Under the pieces are notes generated by a model. That model searched no databases, was not told the origin of the DNA, and worked only from the letters and a program-made list of their open reading frames with translations. A stretch of DNA of 64,000 nt from Streptomyces canus (GTDB lineage Bacteria; Actinomycetota; Actinomycetes; Streptomycetales; Streptomycetaceae), in contig NZ_KQ948659.1 of assembly GCF_001514145.1 (NCBI RefSeq), positions 55,454-119,453 of the forward strand, given 5' to 3'. Shown here piece by piece: positions 9,132 to 17,828 of the stretch. Numbering within the stretch: position 1 is the first letter of the stretch; each line of letters starts with the position of its first letter. The position numbers and the translations under genes were made by a program.

Positions 9132-10718
9132 TCACTCGCTCGCGGGTACCAAGTCCTGTTCCTCCTGTCCCTGCTGAGGCTCTGTCGGGCGGCCCGGCAG
9201 GAACAGGGCCACCACGAGGGCGCCGACCAGGGCCACGCCCGCTCCGCACAGCGCGGTGACGTGCATCGCGTGCAGGAAGGCGTCGTTGGCCGGGCCGACC
9301 AGGGCGTCGCCCCGGGGGCCGAGCTTCGCGGCGACGCCGAGGGTGGCCTCGATGGACTCGCCCGCGGTGTGCCGTACGCCTGCCGGAACCGACCCGAGAT
9401 GGGACTCGATGCTGTTGCGGTAGGCCGTGGAGAGCACCGAGCCGAGGACGGCGATGCCCAGCGCGCCGCCGACCTGCCGGAAGGTGTTGCTGAGCGCGGA
9501 CGCGGAGCCGGCCTTCTCGCGCGGCAGGGCCTGCATGATGACGACGCTGGTCGGGGTCATGATGTGCGCCATGCCGGTGCCCATGAGGAAGAAGATCACC
9601 TCGAGGAGCCAGATCGGCGTGTCCGCCTCCAGCGCGGCGAACGCGACCAGCATCGCGGCGATCAGCAGCATGCCGCCCGTGGTCGTCGCCCGGTTGCCGA
9701 AGCGGTCGACGACCAGCCGGGCACGCGGCGCGAAGATCAGCTGCGCGGCGGCCAGCGGCAGCATCAGCAGACCGGTCTGCAGCGGCGAGTAGCCCCGCAC
9801 GCTCTGGGTGTAGAAGACCGAGAAGAAGGTCACGCCCATCAGCGCGAAGAACACCAGCCCTATGGCGCCGATCGCGGCCGAGAAGACCTTGTTCTTGAAG
9901 TAGGTGACATCGATCGACGGATGGTCGCTGCGCTTCTCGAACACCACGAAGGCGACGAGCACGGCGAGACCGGCACCGATGGTGGCCAGCACGGTCGCGT
10001 CCGTGAAGTCGGCGAGCTGGCCGCCCTTGATGATGCCGTAGACGAGCAGGACCAGGCCGATGACCGACAGCACGACACCGACGGGATCGATCCGGCCGGG
10101 GTTCGGGTCACGGGAGTCGGGCACCAGCCACAGCATCAGCCCGAGGGCGAGCACCACGATCGGCACGTTGATGAGGAAGACGGAGCCCCACCAGAAGTGG
10201 TCGAGGAGCACACCGCCGGTGATCGGCCCGATGGCGATGGCGAGTCCGACGCCACCCGCCCAGATGCCGATGGCCTTGGGCTGCTCGTCGCGCTCGAAGA
10301 CGTTCATCAGGACGGCGAGCGTGGCCGGCATGACGAACGCCGCGCCGAGGCCCATCAGCGCGCGGAAGGTGATCAGCTGGACCGGCGAGCCGGAGAAGGC
10401 GGCGAGGGCGGAGCCGGCGCCGAACACGACCAGCCCGCCCAGCAGCACCTTCTTGCGGCCGAGCCGGTCGCCGAGCAGGCCCGCGGTGAACAGGAGGCCC
10501 GCGAAGACCAGGGTGTAGGCGTTGATCGCCCACTCCAGTTCACTCTGGGTGGCGCCCAGTCCGGTCGGCGCGGGAGTCGAGATCGTCTTGATCGCGACGT
10601 TCAGGATCGAGTTGTCGAGCACCACGATCAGCAGGCTCAGCATCAGAACGCCGAGGATCGCCCAGCGGCGCCGGTGCACCGCTTCCGGTACCCGGGAGTC
10701 AGGGACTGCGGTAGTCAT
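9132..10718 (-). CDS. MFS drug exporter, DHA2 (EmrB/QacA) family
   Basis: Fourteen-helix proton-driven exporter of 528 residues. The first helix carries the DHA2 hallmark [13 protein letters not shown], followed by motif A ([13 protein letters not shown]) and motif C-like [14 protein letters not shown]. Family members remove dyes, antibiotics or biocides. No ribosome site precedes the ATG, and a TAGGCT -10 hexamer ends eight bases before it, so the mRNA may be leaderless. A TetR-type palindrome covers the -35/-10 spacer. It is probably controlled by the TetR gene at 8190-8813. Confidence 0.9.
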   Translation of the reverse strand: MTTAVPDSRVPEAVHRRRWAILGVLMLSLLIVVLDNSILNVAIKTISTPAPTGLGATQSELEWAINAYTLVFAGLLFTAGLLGDRLGRKKVLLGGLVVFGAGSALAAFSGSPVQLITFRALMGLGAAFVMPATLAVLMNVFERDEQPKAIGIWAGGVGLAIAIGPITGGVLLDHFWWGSVFLINVPIVVLALGLMLWLVPDSRDPNPGRIDPVGVVLSVIGLVLLVYGIIKGGQLADFTDATVLATIGAGLAVLVAFVVFEKRSDHPSIDVTYFKNKVFSAAIGAIGLVFFALMGVTFFSVFYTQSVRGYSPLQTGLLMLPLAAAQLIFAPRARLVVDRFGNRATTTGGMLLIAAMLVAFAALEADTPIWLLEVIFFLMGTGMAHIMTPTSVVIMQALPREKAGSASALSNTFRQVGGALGIAVLGSVLSTAYRNSIESHLGSVPAGVRHTAGESIEATLGVAAKLGPRGDALVGPANDAFLHAMHVTALCGAGVALVGALVVALFLPGRPTEPQQGQEEQDLVPASE

Positions 10719-10725
10719 GCGAGCG

Positions 10726-10766
10726 AGCCTAGCGTCATTACGATACGGGACCGTCTCGTATCGTAA
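10726..10766 (-). promoter_or_regulatory. Promoter of the DHA2 exporter with TetR-type operator
   Basis: TTACGATACG (10738-10747) and CGTATCGTAA (10757-10766) form a perfect 10 bp inverted repeat with a 9 bp spacer. On the minus strand a TAGGCT hexamer (10731 down to 10726) follows it and the ATG begins at 10718. A bound dimer would sit between -35 and -10. Repeat length and spacing are typical of TetR operators. Confidence 0.75.
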
Positions 10767-10899
10767 GTCTTTACCGAGATCTTACGTGCCTGAACGGTCA
10801 CATCCACCACCTCTGGCCCTGACCGGCACGAGGTGCCACCATGGAGCTGATCCGGGGACGCCGTGAGGGCGCCTCGAGATGACGTAAGGAGCCGTTGCA

Positions 10900-11766
10900 A
10901 TGACGCAGCTTTCGGCTGCCCACACCAAGCCCTCCGACGGCAGCAAGGCGCTGTACGGGGGGAAGGGCACCCGCCGCATCACTGTTCGGGACATCGCCCT
11001 CGCCAAGGAACGCGGCGAGAAGTGGCCCATGCTCACCGCCTATGACGCGATGACCGCGTCCGTCTTCGACGAGGCCGGCATCCCGGTCATGCTCGTCGGC
11101 GACTCGGCGGGCAACTGCCATCTCGGGTACGAGACCACCGTGCCCGTCACGATGGACGAGATGACCATGCTGTCGGCGGCCGTCGTACGGGGCACCTCGC
11201 GCGCCCTGATCGTCGGTGACCTGCCCTTCGGTTCGTACCAGGAGGGCCCGGTGCAGGCACTGCGCTCGGCGACCCGGCTGGTCAAGGAGGCGGGCGTCGG
11301 CGCCGTGAAGCTCGAGGGCGGCGAGCGCTCCCACGAGCAGATCCGGCTGCTGGTGGAGTCCGGCATCCCGGTCATGGCCCACATCGGTCTGACCCCGCAG
11401 TCCGTCAACTCCATGGGCTACCGCGTCCAGGGCCGTGGCGAGGAGGCGGCCCAGCAGCTGCTGCGCGACGCGAAGGCCGTCCAGGACGCGGGCGCGTTCG
11501 CCGTCGTCCTGGAGCTGGTCCCGGCGGAGCTCGCGGCCGAGGTCACCCGGGTCCTGCACATCCCGACGGTCGGGATCGGCGCGGGCCCCGAGACCGACGC
11601 GCAGGTCCTCGTCTGGACCGACATGCTGGGCCTCACCGGCGGCCGCGTGCCGAAGTTCGTGAAGCAGTACGCCAACCTGCGCGAGGTCATGGGCAACGCC
11701 GTGAAGGCCTTCGCGGAGGATGTCGTAGGCGGCACGTTCCCGCTGGAGGAGCACTCCGTCCACTAG
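10900..11766 (+). CDS. panB: 3-methyl-2-oxobutanoate hydroxymethyltransferase
   Basis: First committed step of pantothenate (CoA) synthesis: transfers a hydroxymethyl group from 5,10-methylene-tetrahydrofolate to 2-oxoisovalerate. The 288-residue protein keeps the Mg and catalytic residues at D68 (VGDSAG), D107 (GDLPFGSY), K137/E139 (VKLEGG) and E205 (VLELVPAEL), evenly offset from E. coli PanB D45, D84, K112, E114 and E181. An N-terminal extension of about 23 residues is usual in Streptomyces. AAGGAG lies eight bases before the ATG. panC and panD are not next to it. A strong hairpin follows. Confidence 0.97.
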   Translation: MTQLSAAHTKPSDGSKALYGGKGTRRITVRDIALAKERGEKWPMLTAYDAMTASVFDEAGIPVMLVGDSAGNCHLGYETTVPVTMDEMTMLSAAVVRGTSRALIVGDLPFGSYQEGPVQALRSATRLVKEAGVGAVKLEGGERSHEQIRLLVESGIPVMAHIGLTPQSVNSMGYRVQGRGEEAAQQLLRDAKAVQDAGAFAVVLELVPAELAAEVTRVLHIPTVGIGAGPETDAQVLVWTDMLGLTGGRVPKFVKQYANLREVMGNAVKAFAEDVVGGTFPLEEHSVH

Positions 11767-11785
11767 AGCCACAGCGGCACCACAG

Positions 11786-11820
11786 CGCCCCGCCGATCAT
11801 CCCCCGTCGGCGGGGCGTTC
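11786..11820 (+). terminator. Terminator of panB
   Basis: A perfect 11 bp stem (CGCCCCGCCGA at 11786-11796, complement 11807-11817) with a 10-base loop lies 20 bases after the panB stop. There is no long U tract, as is usual for Streptomyces terminators. Confidence 0.75.
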
Positions 11821-11898
11821 CGCATCCAGGACAGGAACTGACCTATTGCGCTCCTGACGTCGTGGTCGTCGACAGCCGAGAGCCGCGAAGGAGCCGAC

Positions 11899-12432
11899 AT
11901 GTCCGAGCAGACCAGCGCCGCGCCCGAGGGCTACACCACCGTCGCGCCCTGGGTCGTCACCGACGACACCGGTGCCTTCCTCGACTTCGTCACCGAGGTG
12001 TTCGAAGGCGAGGAGCTCGCCCGGGTGGCCACCGAGTCCGGCGCGATCGGGCACGGCGAGATCCGGATCGGCGACACCGTCGTCCTGGCCTTCGACCGGA
12101 GCGCGGACTGGCCCGTCATGCCGAGCCTGCTGCGGGTGTTCGTCACGGACGCGGACGAGACGTTCGCCCGGGCTCTCAAGGCCGGCGCAACGGTGGTCAC
12201 GTCCTTGGCGGACAGTGCCTTCGGTCAGCGCGGCGGCCGTATCAAGGACCCCTTCGGCAACATCTGGTGGGTGGTCGCCCACGTCGAGGACGTCCCCGAG
12301 CAGGAGATGTGGAAGCGGCTCCAGGAGCCCGTGTACGCGGAGGCGATGCGGGTGGCGCAGGAGACCTTCGACGCGGAGATGACCGGGCGGGGCAGCGGGC
12401 GCAGCAGCGCACCGGTCAGGACGGACGGCTGA
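11899..12432 (+). CDS. VOC-superfamily (glyoxalase/PhnB-like) protein
   Basis: A 177-residue protein with the paired beta-alpha-beta-beta-beta folds of the vicinal oxygen chelate superfamily. The PhnB-like pattern includes an N-terminal APWVVTDDTGAFLDFV and the C-terminal block RIKDPFGNIWWV. A C-terminal helix with a Ser/Gly-rich tail is extra. Substrate unknown; relatives include antibiotic-binding and dioxygenase-like proteins. AAGGAG five bases before the ATG sets the start. Convergent with nadE, 28 bases apart. Confidence 0.8.
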   Translation: MSEQTSAAPEGYTTVAPWVVTDDTGAFLDFVTEVFEGEELARVATESGAIGHGEIRIGDTVVLAFDRSADWPVMPSLLRVFVTDADETFARALKAGATVVTSLADSAFGQRGGRIKDPFGNIWWVVAHVEDVPEQEMWKRLQEPVYAEAMRVAQETFDAEMTGRGSGRSSAPVRTDG

Positions 12433-12460
12433 CCTCCGCAGCCGCCCGCCTCCCACCGGC

Positions 12461-14497
12461 CTAGTCGAACCGCTCCAGATCCCGCAGCCAGGCACGCGCG
12501 GAGCTGTCCGACGGGGCCCGCCAGTCACCGCGGGGCGACAGCGAACCGCCGGCCGAGACCTTCGGCCCGTTGGGCATCGCCGACCGCTTGAACTGCGCGA
12601 ACGCGAAGAAGCGCTTGCAGAACACCTCAAGCCACCGCCGGATCTCGGGCAGGTCGTAGGTCCCGCGCTTGGCCTCGGGGAAGCCCGGAGGCCAGGCACC
12701 CGCATCGACGTCGTGCCAGGCGTGCCAGGCGAGGAAGGCGATCTTCGACGGCCGGAAGCCGTAGCGCAGCACATGGAAGAGCGTGAAGTCGTGCAGCGCG
12801 TACGGGCCGATCTTGGACTCGGTGGACTGCATCTCCTCGCCCGGTACGAGCTCCGGGCTGATCTCGGTGTCGAGGATCGCGGCGAGGATGTCGCCGGTCT
12901 CCTCGTCGAACTGCTCGCTGCTGATGACCCAGCGGATCAGATGCTGCATCAGCGTCTTCGGCACACCGGAGTTGACGTTGTAGTGGCTCATCTGGTCGCC
13001 CACGCCGTACGTGGACCAGCCGAGCGCCAGCTCGGAGAGGTCGCCGGTGCCGAGCACGATCCCACCGCGCTGGTTGGCCAGCCGGAACAGGTAGTCGGTG
13101 CGCAGGCCCGCCTGGACGTTCTCGAAGGTGACGTCGTAGACCGGCTCACCGGAGGCGAAGGGGTGGTCCATCTCCTGGAGCATCAGCCGTGCGGTCGGCG
13201 TGATGTCCAGCTCGGCCGCGGTGACGCCGAGGGCCCGCATCAGCCTGTGGGCGTTGCCCTTGGTGTGGTCGCTGGTGGCGAAACCGGGCAGCGTCCAGGC
13301 CAGGATGTCGCTGCGCGGGCGGCCCGCGCGGTCCATCGCGCGGGCGGCGACGATCAGCGCGTGCGTGGAGTCGAGGCCGCCGGACACCCCGATGACGACC
13401 TTCGGACCGCCGATCGCCGCGAGCCGCTGCTGGAGGCCCGCGACCTGGATGTTGTAGGCCTCGTAGCAGTCCTGGGCGAGCCGGTCGGCGTCGGCCGGCA
13501 CGAACGGGAAGCGCTCCAGGCGGCGCTCGAGACCCAGGTCGCCGGACGGCGGGTCGAGCTCGAACGACACCGTCCGGAAGTCTCCGGTCCGCTCCTGATG
13601 GGTACGCCGGTTCTCGTCGAACGTGCCCATCCGCATCCGCTCCTGCCGCAGCAGGTCCAGGTCCACGTCGGCCACCGCGTACTCGTCGCCGAGCGGGAAC
13701 CGGGTCGTCTCGGCCAGCAGCAGGCCGTTCTCGTAGACCATGGCCTGGCCGTCCCAGGACAGGTCGGTGGTCGACTCGCCGAGACCGGCCGCCGCGTACA
13801 CGTAGGCGGCGAGGCAGCGGGAGGACGCCGAGCGGCACAGCAGCTTTCGGTCCTCGGCCCGCCCGACGGTGATCGGGCTGCCGGAGAGGTTGACCAGGAC
13901 GGTCGCGCCCGCGAGGGCCGCCTCGGCGCTGGGCGGCACCGGCACCCACATGTCCTCGCAGATCTCCGCGTGCAGCACGAGCCCGGGGACGTCGGCCGCC
14001 GCGAACAGCAGGTCCACACCGAAGGGCACCTGCGAGCCGGCCACGCGGATCGACCCGCCGCGCTCGTCGGCGCCGTCGCCGATCTGCCGACGCTCGTAGA
14101 ACTCCCGGTAGTTGGGCGGGTACGACTTCGGTACGACACCGAGGACCCGGCCGCGGTGCACGATCACCGCGCAGTTGTAGACCCGGTTGCGGTGACGCAG
14201 CGGGGCGCCGACGACCAGCACCGGGAGCACGTCGGCCGACCCGGCCACCACCTCCGCGAGCGCCGCCTCGACCTCGTCGAGCAGCGCGTCCTGGAGCAGC
14301 AGGTCCTCGATGGAGTAGCCGCACAGCCCCATCTCCGGGAAGACGGCGACGGCGACCCCCTCGTCGCCGCACCGGCGCGCGTGACGCAGAACCGCTTCGG
14401 CGTTGGCGGGCGGGTCCGCGATGACGGTGTGACCCGTACACGCGGCGACGCGTGCGAACCCGTGCTGATAGATCGACCAGAAGTTCAAGGCAGTCAC
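12461..14497 (-). CDS. nadE: Glutamine-dependent NAD+ synthase
   Basis: Converts nicotinic acid adenine dinucleotide to NAD+ with ATP, using ammonia released from glutamine. The 678-residue length matches the two-domain mycobacterial type. The N-terminal nitrilase-like glutaminase shows its triad E55 (FPEMGLCGYS), K124 (VVPKSYPPNY) and C180 (AEICEDMW). The C-terminal synthetase carries the pyrophosphate loop SGGLDST. The start is GTG at 14497. No ribosome site is visible and a TACACT hexamer ends six bases upstream, suggesting a leaderless message. The gene is single and divergent from a small membrane protein gene. Confidence 0.97.
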   Translation of the reverse strand: MTALNFWSIYQHGFARVAACTGHTVIADPPANAEAVLRHARRCGDEGVAVAVFPEMGLCGYSIEDLLLQDALLDEVEAALAEVVAGSADVLPVLVVGAPLRHRNRVYNCAVIVHRGRVLGVVPKSYPPNYREFYERRQIGDGADERGGSIRVAGSQVPFGVDLLFAAADVPGLVLHAEICEDMWVPVPPSAEAALAGATVLVNLSGSPITVGRAEDRKLLCRSASSRCLAAYVYAAAGLGESTTDLSWDGQAMVYENGLLLAETTRFPLGDEYAVADVDLDLLRQERMRMGTFDENRRTHQERTGDFRTVSFELDPPSGDLGLERRLERFPFVPADADRLAQDCYEAYNIQVAGLQQRLAAIGGPKVVIGVSGGLDSTHALIVAARAMDRAGRPRSDILAWTLPGFATSDHTKGNAHRLMRALGVTAAELDITPTARLMLQEMDHPFASGEPVYDVTFENVQAGLRTDYLFRLANQRGGIVLGTGDLSELALGWSTYGVGDQMSHYNVNSGVPKTLMQHLIRWVISSEQFDEETGDILAAILDTEISPELVPGEEMQSTESKIGPYALHDFTLFHVLRYGFRPSKIAFLAWHAWHDVDAGAWPPGFPEAKRGTYDLPEIRRWLEVFCKRFFAFAQFKRSAMPNGPKVSAGGSLSPRGDWRAPSDSSARAWLRDLERFD

Positions 14498-14503
14498 GCG
14501 ATC

Positions 14504-14509
14504 AGTGTA
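14504..14509 (-). promoter_or_regulatory. Possible -10 element of nadE
   Basis: On the minus strand TACACT occupies 14509 to 14504, six bases before the GTG start. No good -35 is seen. If used, transcription would start at or next to the start codon. Confidence 0.35.
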
Positions 14510-14581
14510 ATCGTCAGAGCGACGCGATAGGGGAGGGGGTCGTGCCCCGCCCCTTGCCGGATTGTCGTGACCTTGCCTTCA

Positions 14582-15019
14582 ATGAGCGGCATGAGCGGCA
14601 TAAGTGGTATGAGCGGCACGCGAGATGACGGTCCGGGCCGTGCGGCGGGATGGGGCTGGTTCCTGGCCTGGCTCCTGGTGGGAGCGTGCGGCGGTATCGG
14701 CCTCGCGGCGATCCTGACGGTGGGCGTGGTCTTCGTCGTACTCGCCGCGGTGGCCGCGGTGTTCCTGCTCCGCACCGGGCCCGGACGCGCTGTCGTGGGC
14801 GGCGTCTCGGGAGTGGCCCTGCCGCTGTTCTACCTCGCGTACCTGAACCGGGGCGGTCCGGGGGAGGTGTGCCACGCGGTGCCGGGCGGTCAGTCCTGCA
14901 CCGACGAGTACATGCCCGTTCCGTTCCTCGTCGCCGGGGTGCTCGTGCTGGTGGCGGGTTGCGTGATCCACGTGATGACCGGCCGCCGCGGGCGAGCGGG
15001 CCGCGTGTCGGGAAGCTAG
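14582..15019 (+). CDS. Small membrane protein with MSG repeats at its N-terminus
   Basis: About 145 residues, not assigned to a family. It begins with repeated Met-Ser-Gly triplets (encoded by near-identical ATGAGCGGC units), then has two hydrophobic helices (about 25-65), a short loop with two cysteines (VCHAVPGGQSC), and a last helix before a basic tail. The pair of cysteines in the outside loop could form a disulfide. The start is uncertain: GTG 14567 is five codons upstream and no clear ribosome site exists. Confidence 0.6.
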   Translation: MSGMSGISGMSGTRDDGPGRAAGWGWFLAWLLVGACGGIGLAAILTVGVVFVVLAAVAAVFLLRTGPGRAVVGGVSGVALPLFYLAYLNRGGPGEVCHAVPGGQSCTDEYMPVPFLVAGVLVLVAGCVIHVMTGRRGRAGRVSGS

Positions 15020-15040
15020 CGGGGGCGGGACATGCGCGAG

Positions 15041-15078
15041 GGCCCGGCCCCGAAGGTTCGCACCTTCGGGACCGGACC
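15041..15078 (-). terminator. Shared terminator between convergent genes
   Basis: A 17 bp stem (15041-15057 with 15062-15078) closes on the tetraloop TCGC. Two positions pair as G-U only in minus-strand RNA, so it works best for the protease gene but can serve both convergent genes. Confidence 0.75.
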
Positions 15079-15098
15079 CCTGGGAACACGCGTCCGGG

Positions 15099-17039
15099 TC
15101 AGCGCCTGCCGAACGACTGCACGTAACCGTTCGCGGGCGTACCCACGCCGGTGACGTCGTCGTATCCCTTCACCGCGGACAGCGAGCTGTCCTTGCCGAG
15201 GCTGCGGACCGAGACGGTCAGACCACCGCTGGCGTCATAGCCGTTGACGAAGTCGGTGCGGGCCACCGCGAGTCCGGACCCCGTGGGGTTGTCCGTGACG
15301 TCGTGGAAGGCCTTCGAGCCGTACTTCGCGTAGATCGACGGGTTGGCGAACCCGATCGCCTTGCCGCCCCGCGCCTGCTGGGCGAGCGCCTGTATGGCCG
15401 CGATCACCGGCGAGGCCAGCGACGTGCCGCCGATGCGGTACTCGCTGTACTGCTGCGAGCCGTCGGGGAAGGTCTGCGTCTGCCCCACCAGGAAGCCGGT
15501 GTTCGGGTCGGCGATCGCGGAGATGTCCGGGACGACACGGTTGCCGGCGGCGTTGTTGGCCGTGGCGAGCGCGTTCGGGACGACACCCTTCTGGTAGAAG
15601 GGCTCGGCGACCGTCTTGCTGGTGCCGCCGCCCGCGCCCGAGGTGAACGCGCCGGGGAAGTTCGTCCAGCTCTTGCCGTCCGCGGACAGCAGGGCCTTCT
15701 CGGTGCCCCAGCCGGTCTCCCACAGGTACTTGTCGCCCTTGCCGACAGCGAGGGAAGTACCGCCGACCGCCGTCACCCACGCCGAGTTGGCCGGGGTGTC
15801 GACCTGCTTCGTCCCGGTGTTGGCGACCTCGTCGCCGTTGTCGCCGGAGGAGAAGTAGAAGCCGATGCCCTCGACCGCGCCGAACTGGAAGACCTGGTCG
15901 TAGGCGGCCGCGAGATCCGGCGTCTGGTTGGCCTCGATGTCGCCCCACGAGTTGGAGACGATGTCGGCCAGGTGGTTGTCGACGACCTTGCTGAGCGAGT
16001 CGAGCAGATCGTCGTCGTAGCAGGACGCGGCACCCACGTACGTGATGTTCGCGTCCGGCGCGACCGCGTGCACGGCCTCGACGTCGAGGGTCTCCTCGCC
16101 GTACCAGCCCGACGCCCCGCACTCCTCGGTCTTGGTGTAGTTCTTCGGCAGGACCTGCTTCAGCTGGCCGCTGGAGTAGGCCGCGTCACCGTTCTTCTTC
16201 GCGTACGTGGCCGCGTCGAAGGCGATGGTCGGGGAGGCGTAGGCGTCGGTGATGGCGACGCGCACTCCCTTGCCGGTGTACGTGCCCGCACCGTAGGCGG
16301 CGCGCAGCTGCTTGCCCGTGTAGCCCTTGATCGCGTACGGGATCTTCGAGCCGTAGGCCGCGGGCAGCGTGCTCGCGGTGTTCGAGCCGTAGTACGAGGA
16401 GAACGGCCCGGCGTTCTTGAACACGGCGTCCGGCGGCGGCAGTTGTTCCTTGCTGCTCGCCTTGTGCGGCGCGTTGTCCAGGCCCGTGACGGTCAGGACG
16501 GCACCGTCGAGGGCGGCCGGCGCGGAGGCGGCCTTGGCCGGGGCGTGGTAGGTCTTCGAGCCCTTGGTGTAGTTGTGCAGCTGGGTCCCGAAGGCCTTCT
16601 CGACGGCGGCCACGTCACCGCTGACGGCGACGTAGTGCTCGGTCACGTCCGTGACCTTCAGTCCGGCGGACGTCAGCCAGGACTTGACCGCAGCGACCTG
16701 AGCGGGGGTGGCGCCGAAACGCTGCTTCACCTGCTGCGCGCTCAGGTACTTGCCGTACGACGCCGAGCTCGGGTCGGCCACGGCCTTCGCGTAGGCGGCG
16801 AGCCCGGTGGCGTCCTTGCCGGCGAGGTAGACCCGGGCGGAGACCTTGGAACTGTCCGCGGTGGCGCCCTTGTCGGCCTTGGCCGTGGCCCACGCGGGCT
16901 TGGTCCCGGCCAGCGTGTCCCGGTTCGGGTTGTCCGCGGCGTGGGCCGCGGGTATGCCGAGCGCCAGCGCGCCCGCGAGCATGGGCAGTGTCGCCGCCAT
17001 GCTCACTCCGGCGCGCACCTTGGCGCGATTGGATCTCAT
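15099..17039 (-). CDS. Secreted S53-family (sedolisin/kumamolisin) serine carboxyl protease
   Basis: A 646-residue preproprotease. A Sec signal peptide ends at about AHA-34. An S53 propeptide (about 50-200) and the catalytic domain follow. The Glu-Asp-Ser triad is visible: E315 and D319 in GEETLDVEAVH, the oxyanion D400 in SSGDNGD, and S540 in GGTSLASP. The C-terminal block VTGVGTPANGY is a remnant of the calcium site region. Family members are acid-active endopeptidases; here it probably digests extracellular protein. GGGGG precedes the ATG. The upstream region is unusually AT rich and contains two short palindromes. Confidence 0.93.
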   Translation of the reverse strand: MRSNRAKVRAGVSMAATLPMLAGALALGIPAAHAADNPNRDTLAGTKPAWATAKADKGATADSSKVSARVYLAGKDATGLAAYAKAVADPSSASYGKYLSAQQVKQRFGATPAQVAAVKSWLTSAGLKVTDVTEHYVAVSGDVAAVEKAFGTQLHNYTKGSKTYHAPAKAASAPAALDGAVLTVTGLDNAPHKASSKEQLPPPDAVFKNAGPFSSYYGSNTASTLPAAYGSKIPYAIKGYTGKQLRAAYGAGTYTGKGVRVAITDAYASPTIAFDAATYAKKNGDAAYSSGQLKQVLPKNYTKTEECGASGWYGEETLDVEAVHAVAPDANITYVGAASCYDDDLLDSLSKVVDNHLADIVSNSWGDIEANQTPDLAAAYDQVFQFGAVEGIGFYFSSGDNGDEVANTGTKQVDTPANSAWVTAVGGTSLAVGKGDKYLWETGWGTEKALLSADGKSWTNFPGAFTSGAGGGTSKTVAEPFYQKGVVPNALATANNAAGNRVVPDISAIADPNTGFLVGQTQTFPDGSQQYSEYRIGGTSLASPVIAAIQALAQQARGGKAIGFANPSIYAKYGSKAFHDVTDNPTGSGLAVARTDFVNGYDASGGLTVSVRSLGKDSSLSAVKGYDDVTGVGTPANGYVQSFGRR

Positions 17040-17062
17040 GGAACCCCCTGTGCGGTTCGTCG

Positions 17063-17107
17063 CGAGTGATCACTCGACCGTCGTCACTCTTTCGATGAAC
17101 GGTTCAT
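17063..17107 (-). promoter_or_regulatory. Two palindromes upstream of the S53 protease
   Basis: CGAGTGATCACTCG (17063-17076) is a perfect 14 bp palindrome, and ATGAAC-G-GTTCAT (17095-17107) is a second perfect one, both within 70 bases of the start. Beyond them (about 17120-17175) the DNA is markedly AT rich with TTGTCA on the minus strand, the likely promoter area. They may be operators or leader hairpins. Confidence 0.45.
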
Positions 17108-17210
17108 GCCAGGGGAATGCGAATCCCAAGAAGAGCCCAATTAACCTAATGACAAAGCCATTTGAGGATTAAGACGCTGCGAAGACCGAGGGATAACCCT
17201 AAGCGACCCT

Positions 17211-17828
17211 CTAGGAACGCGCTTTCGCGCCCCGCTCCTTCAACATGCCCGCCATCAGGTCGATCTCCGACTGCTGCGCGTCGACCATCCCTTGCGCGAG
17301 CCGCTTCTCCACACCGACCGTGCACCTTTCGACACAGCCCTTCGCCATGTGGATGCCGCCCTGGTGATGGTCCGTCATCAACTGCAGATAGAAGATCTCG
17401 GCCTGCTTGCCGTTCAGCGTGCCCAGCTTCTTCATCTCGCTGTCGGTCGCCATGCCCGGCATCAGCGAACCCTCGCCCGCCGACGGCATGTCGCCCATGT
17501 CCATCCACGTCATCGGCGGATCCGCCGACACCTTCGGCAGCTCCCACAGATCCAGCCAGCCCAGCAGCATCCCGCGCTGGTTGGCCTGCGTCTGCGCGAT
17601 GTCGTAGGCGAGCCGCCGCACCTCGACGTCCTTGGTGTGATCGCGCACGATGTACGACATCTCGACGGCCTGCTGATGGTGTACGGCCATGTCACGCGCG
17701 AAACCGGCGTCCGCGGACCCGGCGGACGGGGTGTCGGCCGAGCCGCCGTCCTCGGCCACGGCGTAGGTGATCGCGCCGGCCGCGACGAGCACGCCCGCCA
17801 CGGCGACGGCCACTCCCGCGAACCTCAC
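17211..17828 (-). CDS. DUF305-family secreted or membrane-anchored protein
   Basis: About 205 residues with an N-terminal hydrophobic anchor (RFAGVAVAVAGVLVAAG) and a ferritin-like helical DUF305 domain. Conserved His/Met motifs are MAVHHQQAVEM and DHHQGGIHMA, which in related CopM-like proteins bind metal, often copper. The GTG start overlaps the stop of the DUF3105 gene in a GTGA (17825-17828), so the pair is coupled. A GTG at 17849 is an alternative start. Function in Streptomyces is not established. Confidence 0.82.
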   Translation of the reverse strand: MRFAGVAVAVAGVLVAAGAITYAVAEDGGSADTPSAGSADAGFARDMAVHHQQAVEMSYIVRDHTKDVEVRRLAYDIAQTQANQRGMLLGWLDLWELPKVSADPPMTWMDMGDMPSAGEGSLMPGMATDSEMKKLGTLNGKQAEIFYLQLMTDHHQGGIHMAKGCVERCTVGVEKRLAQGMVDAQQSEIDLMAGMLKERGAKARS

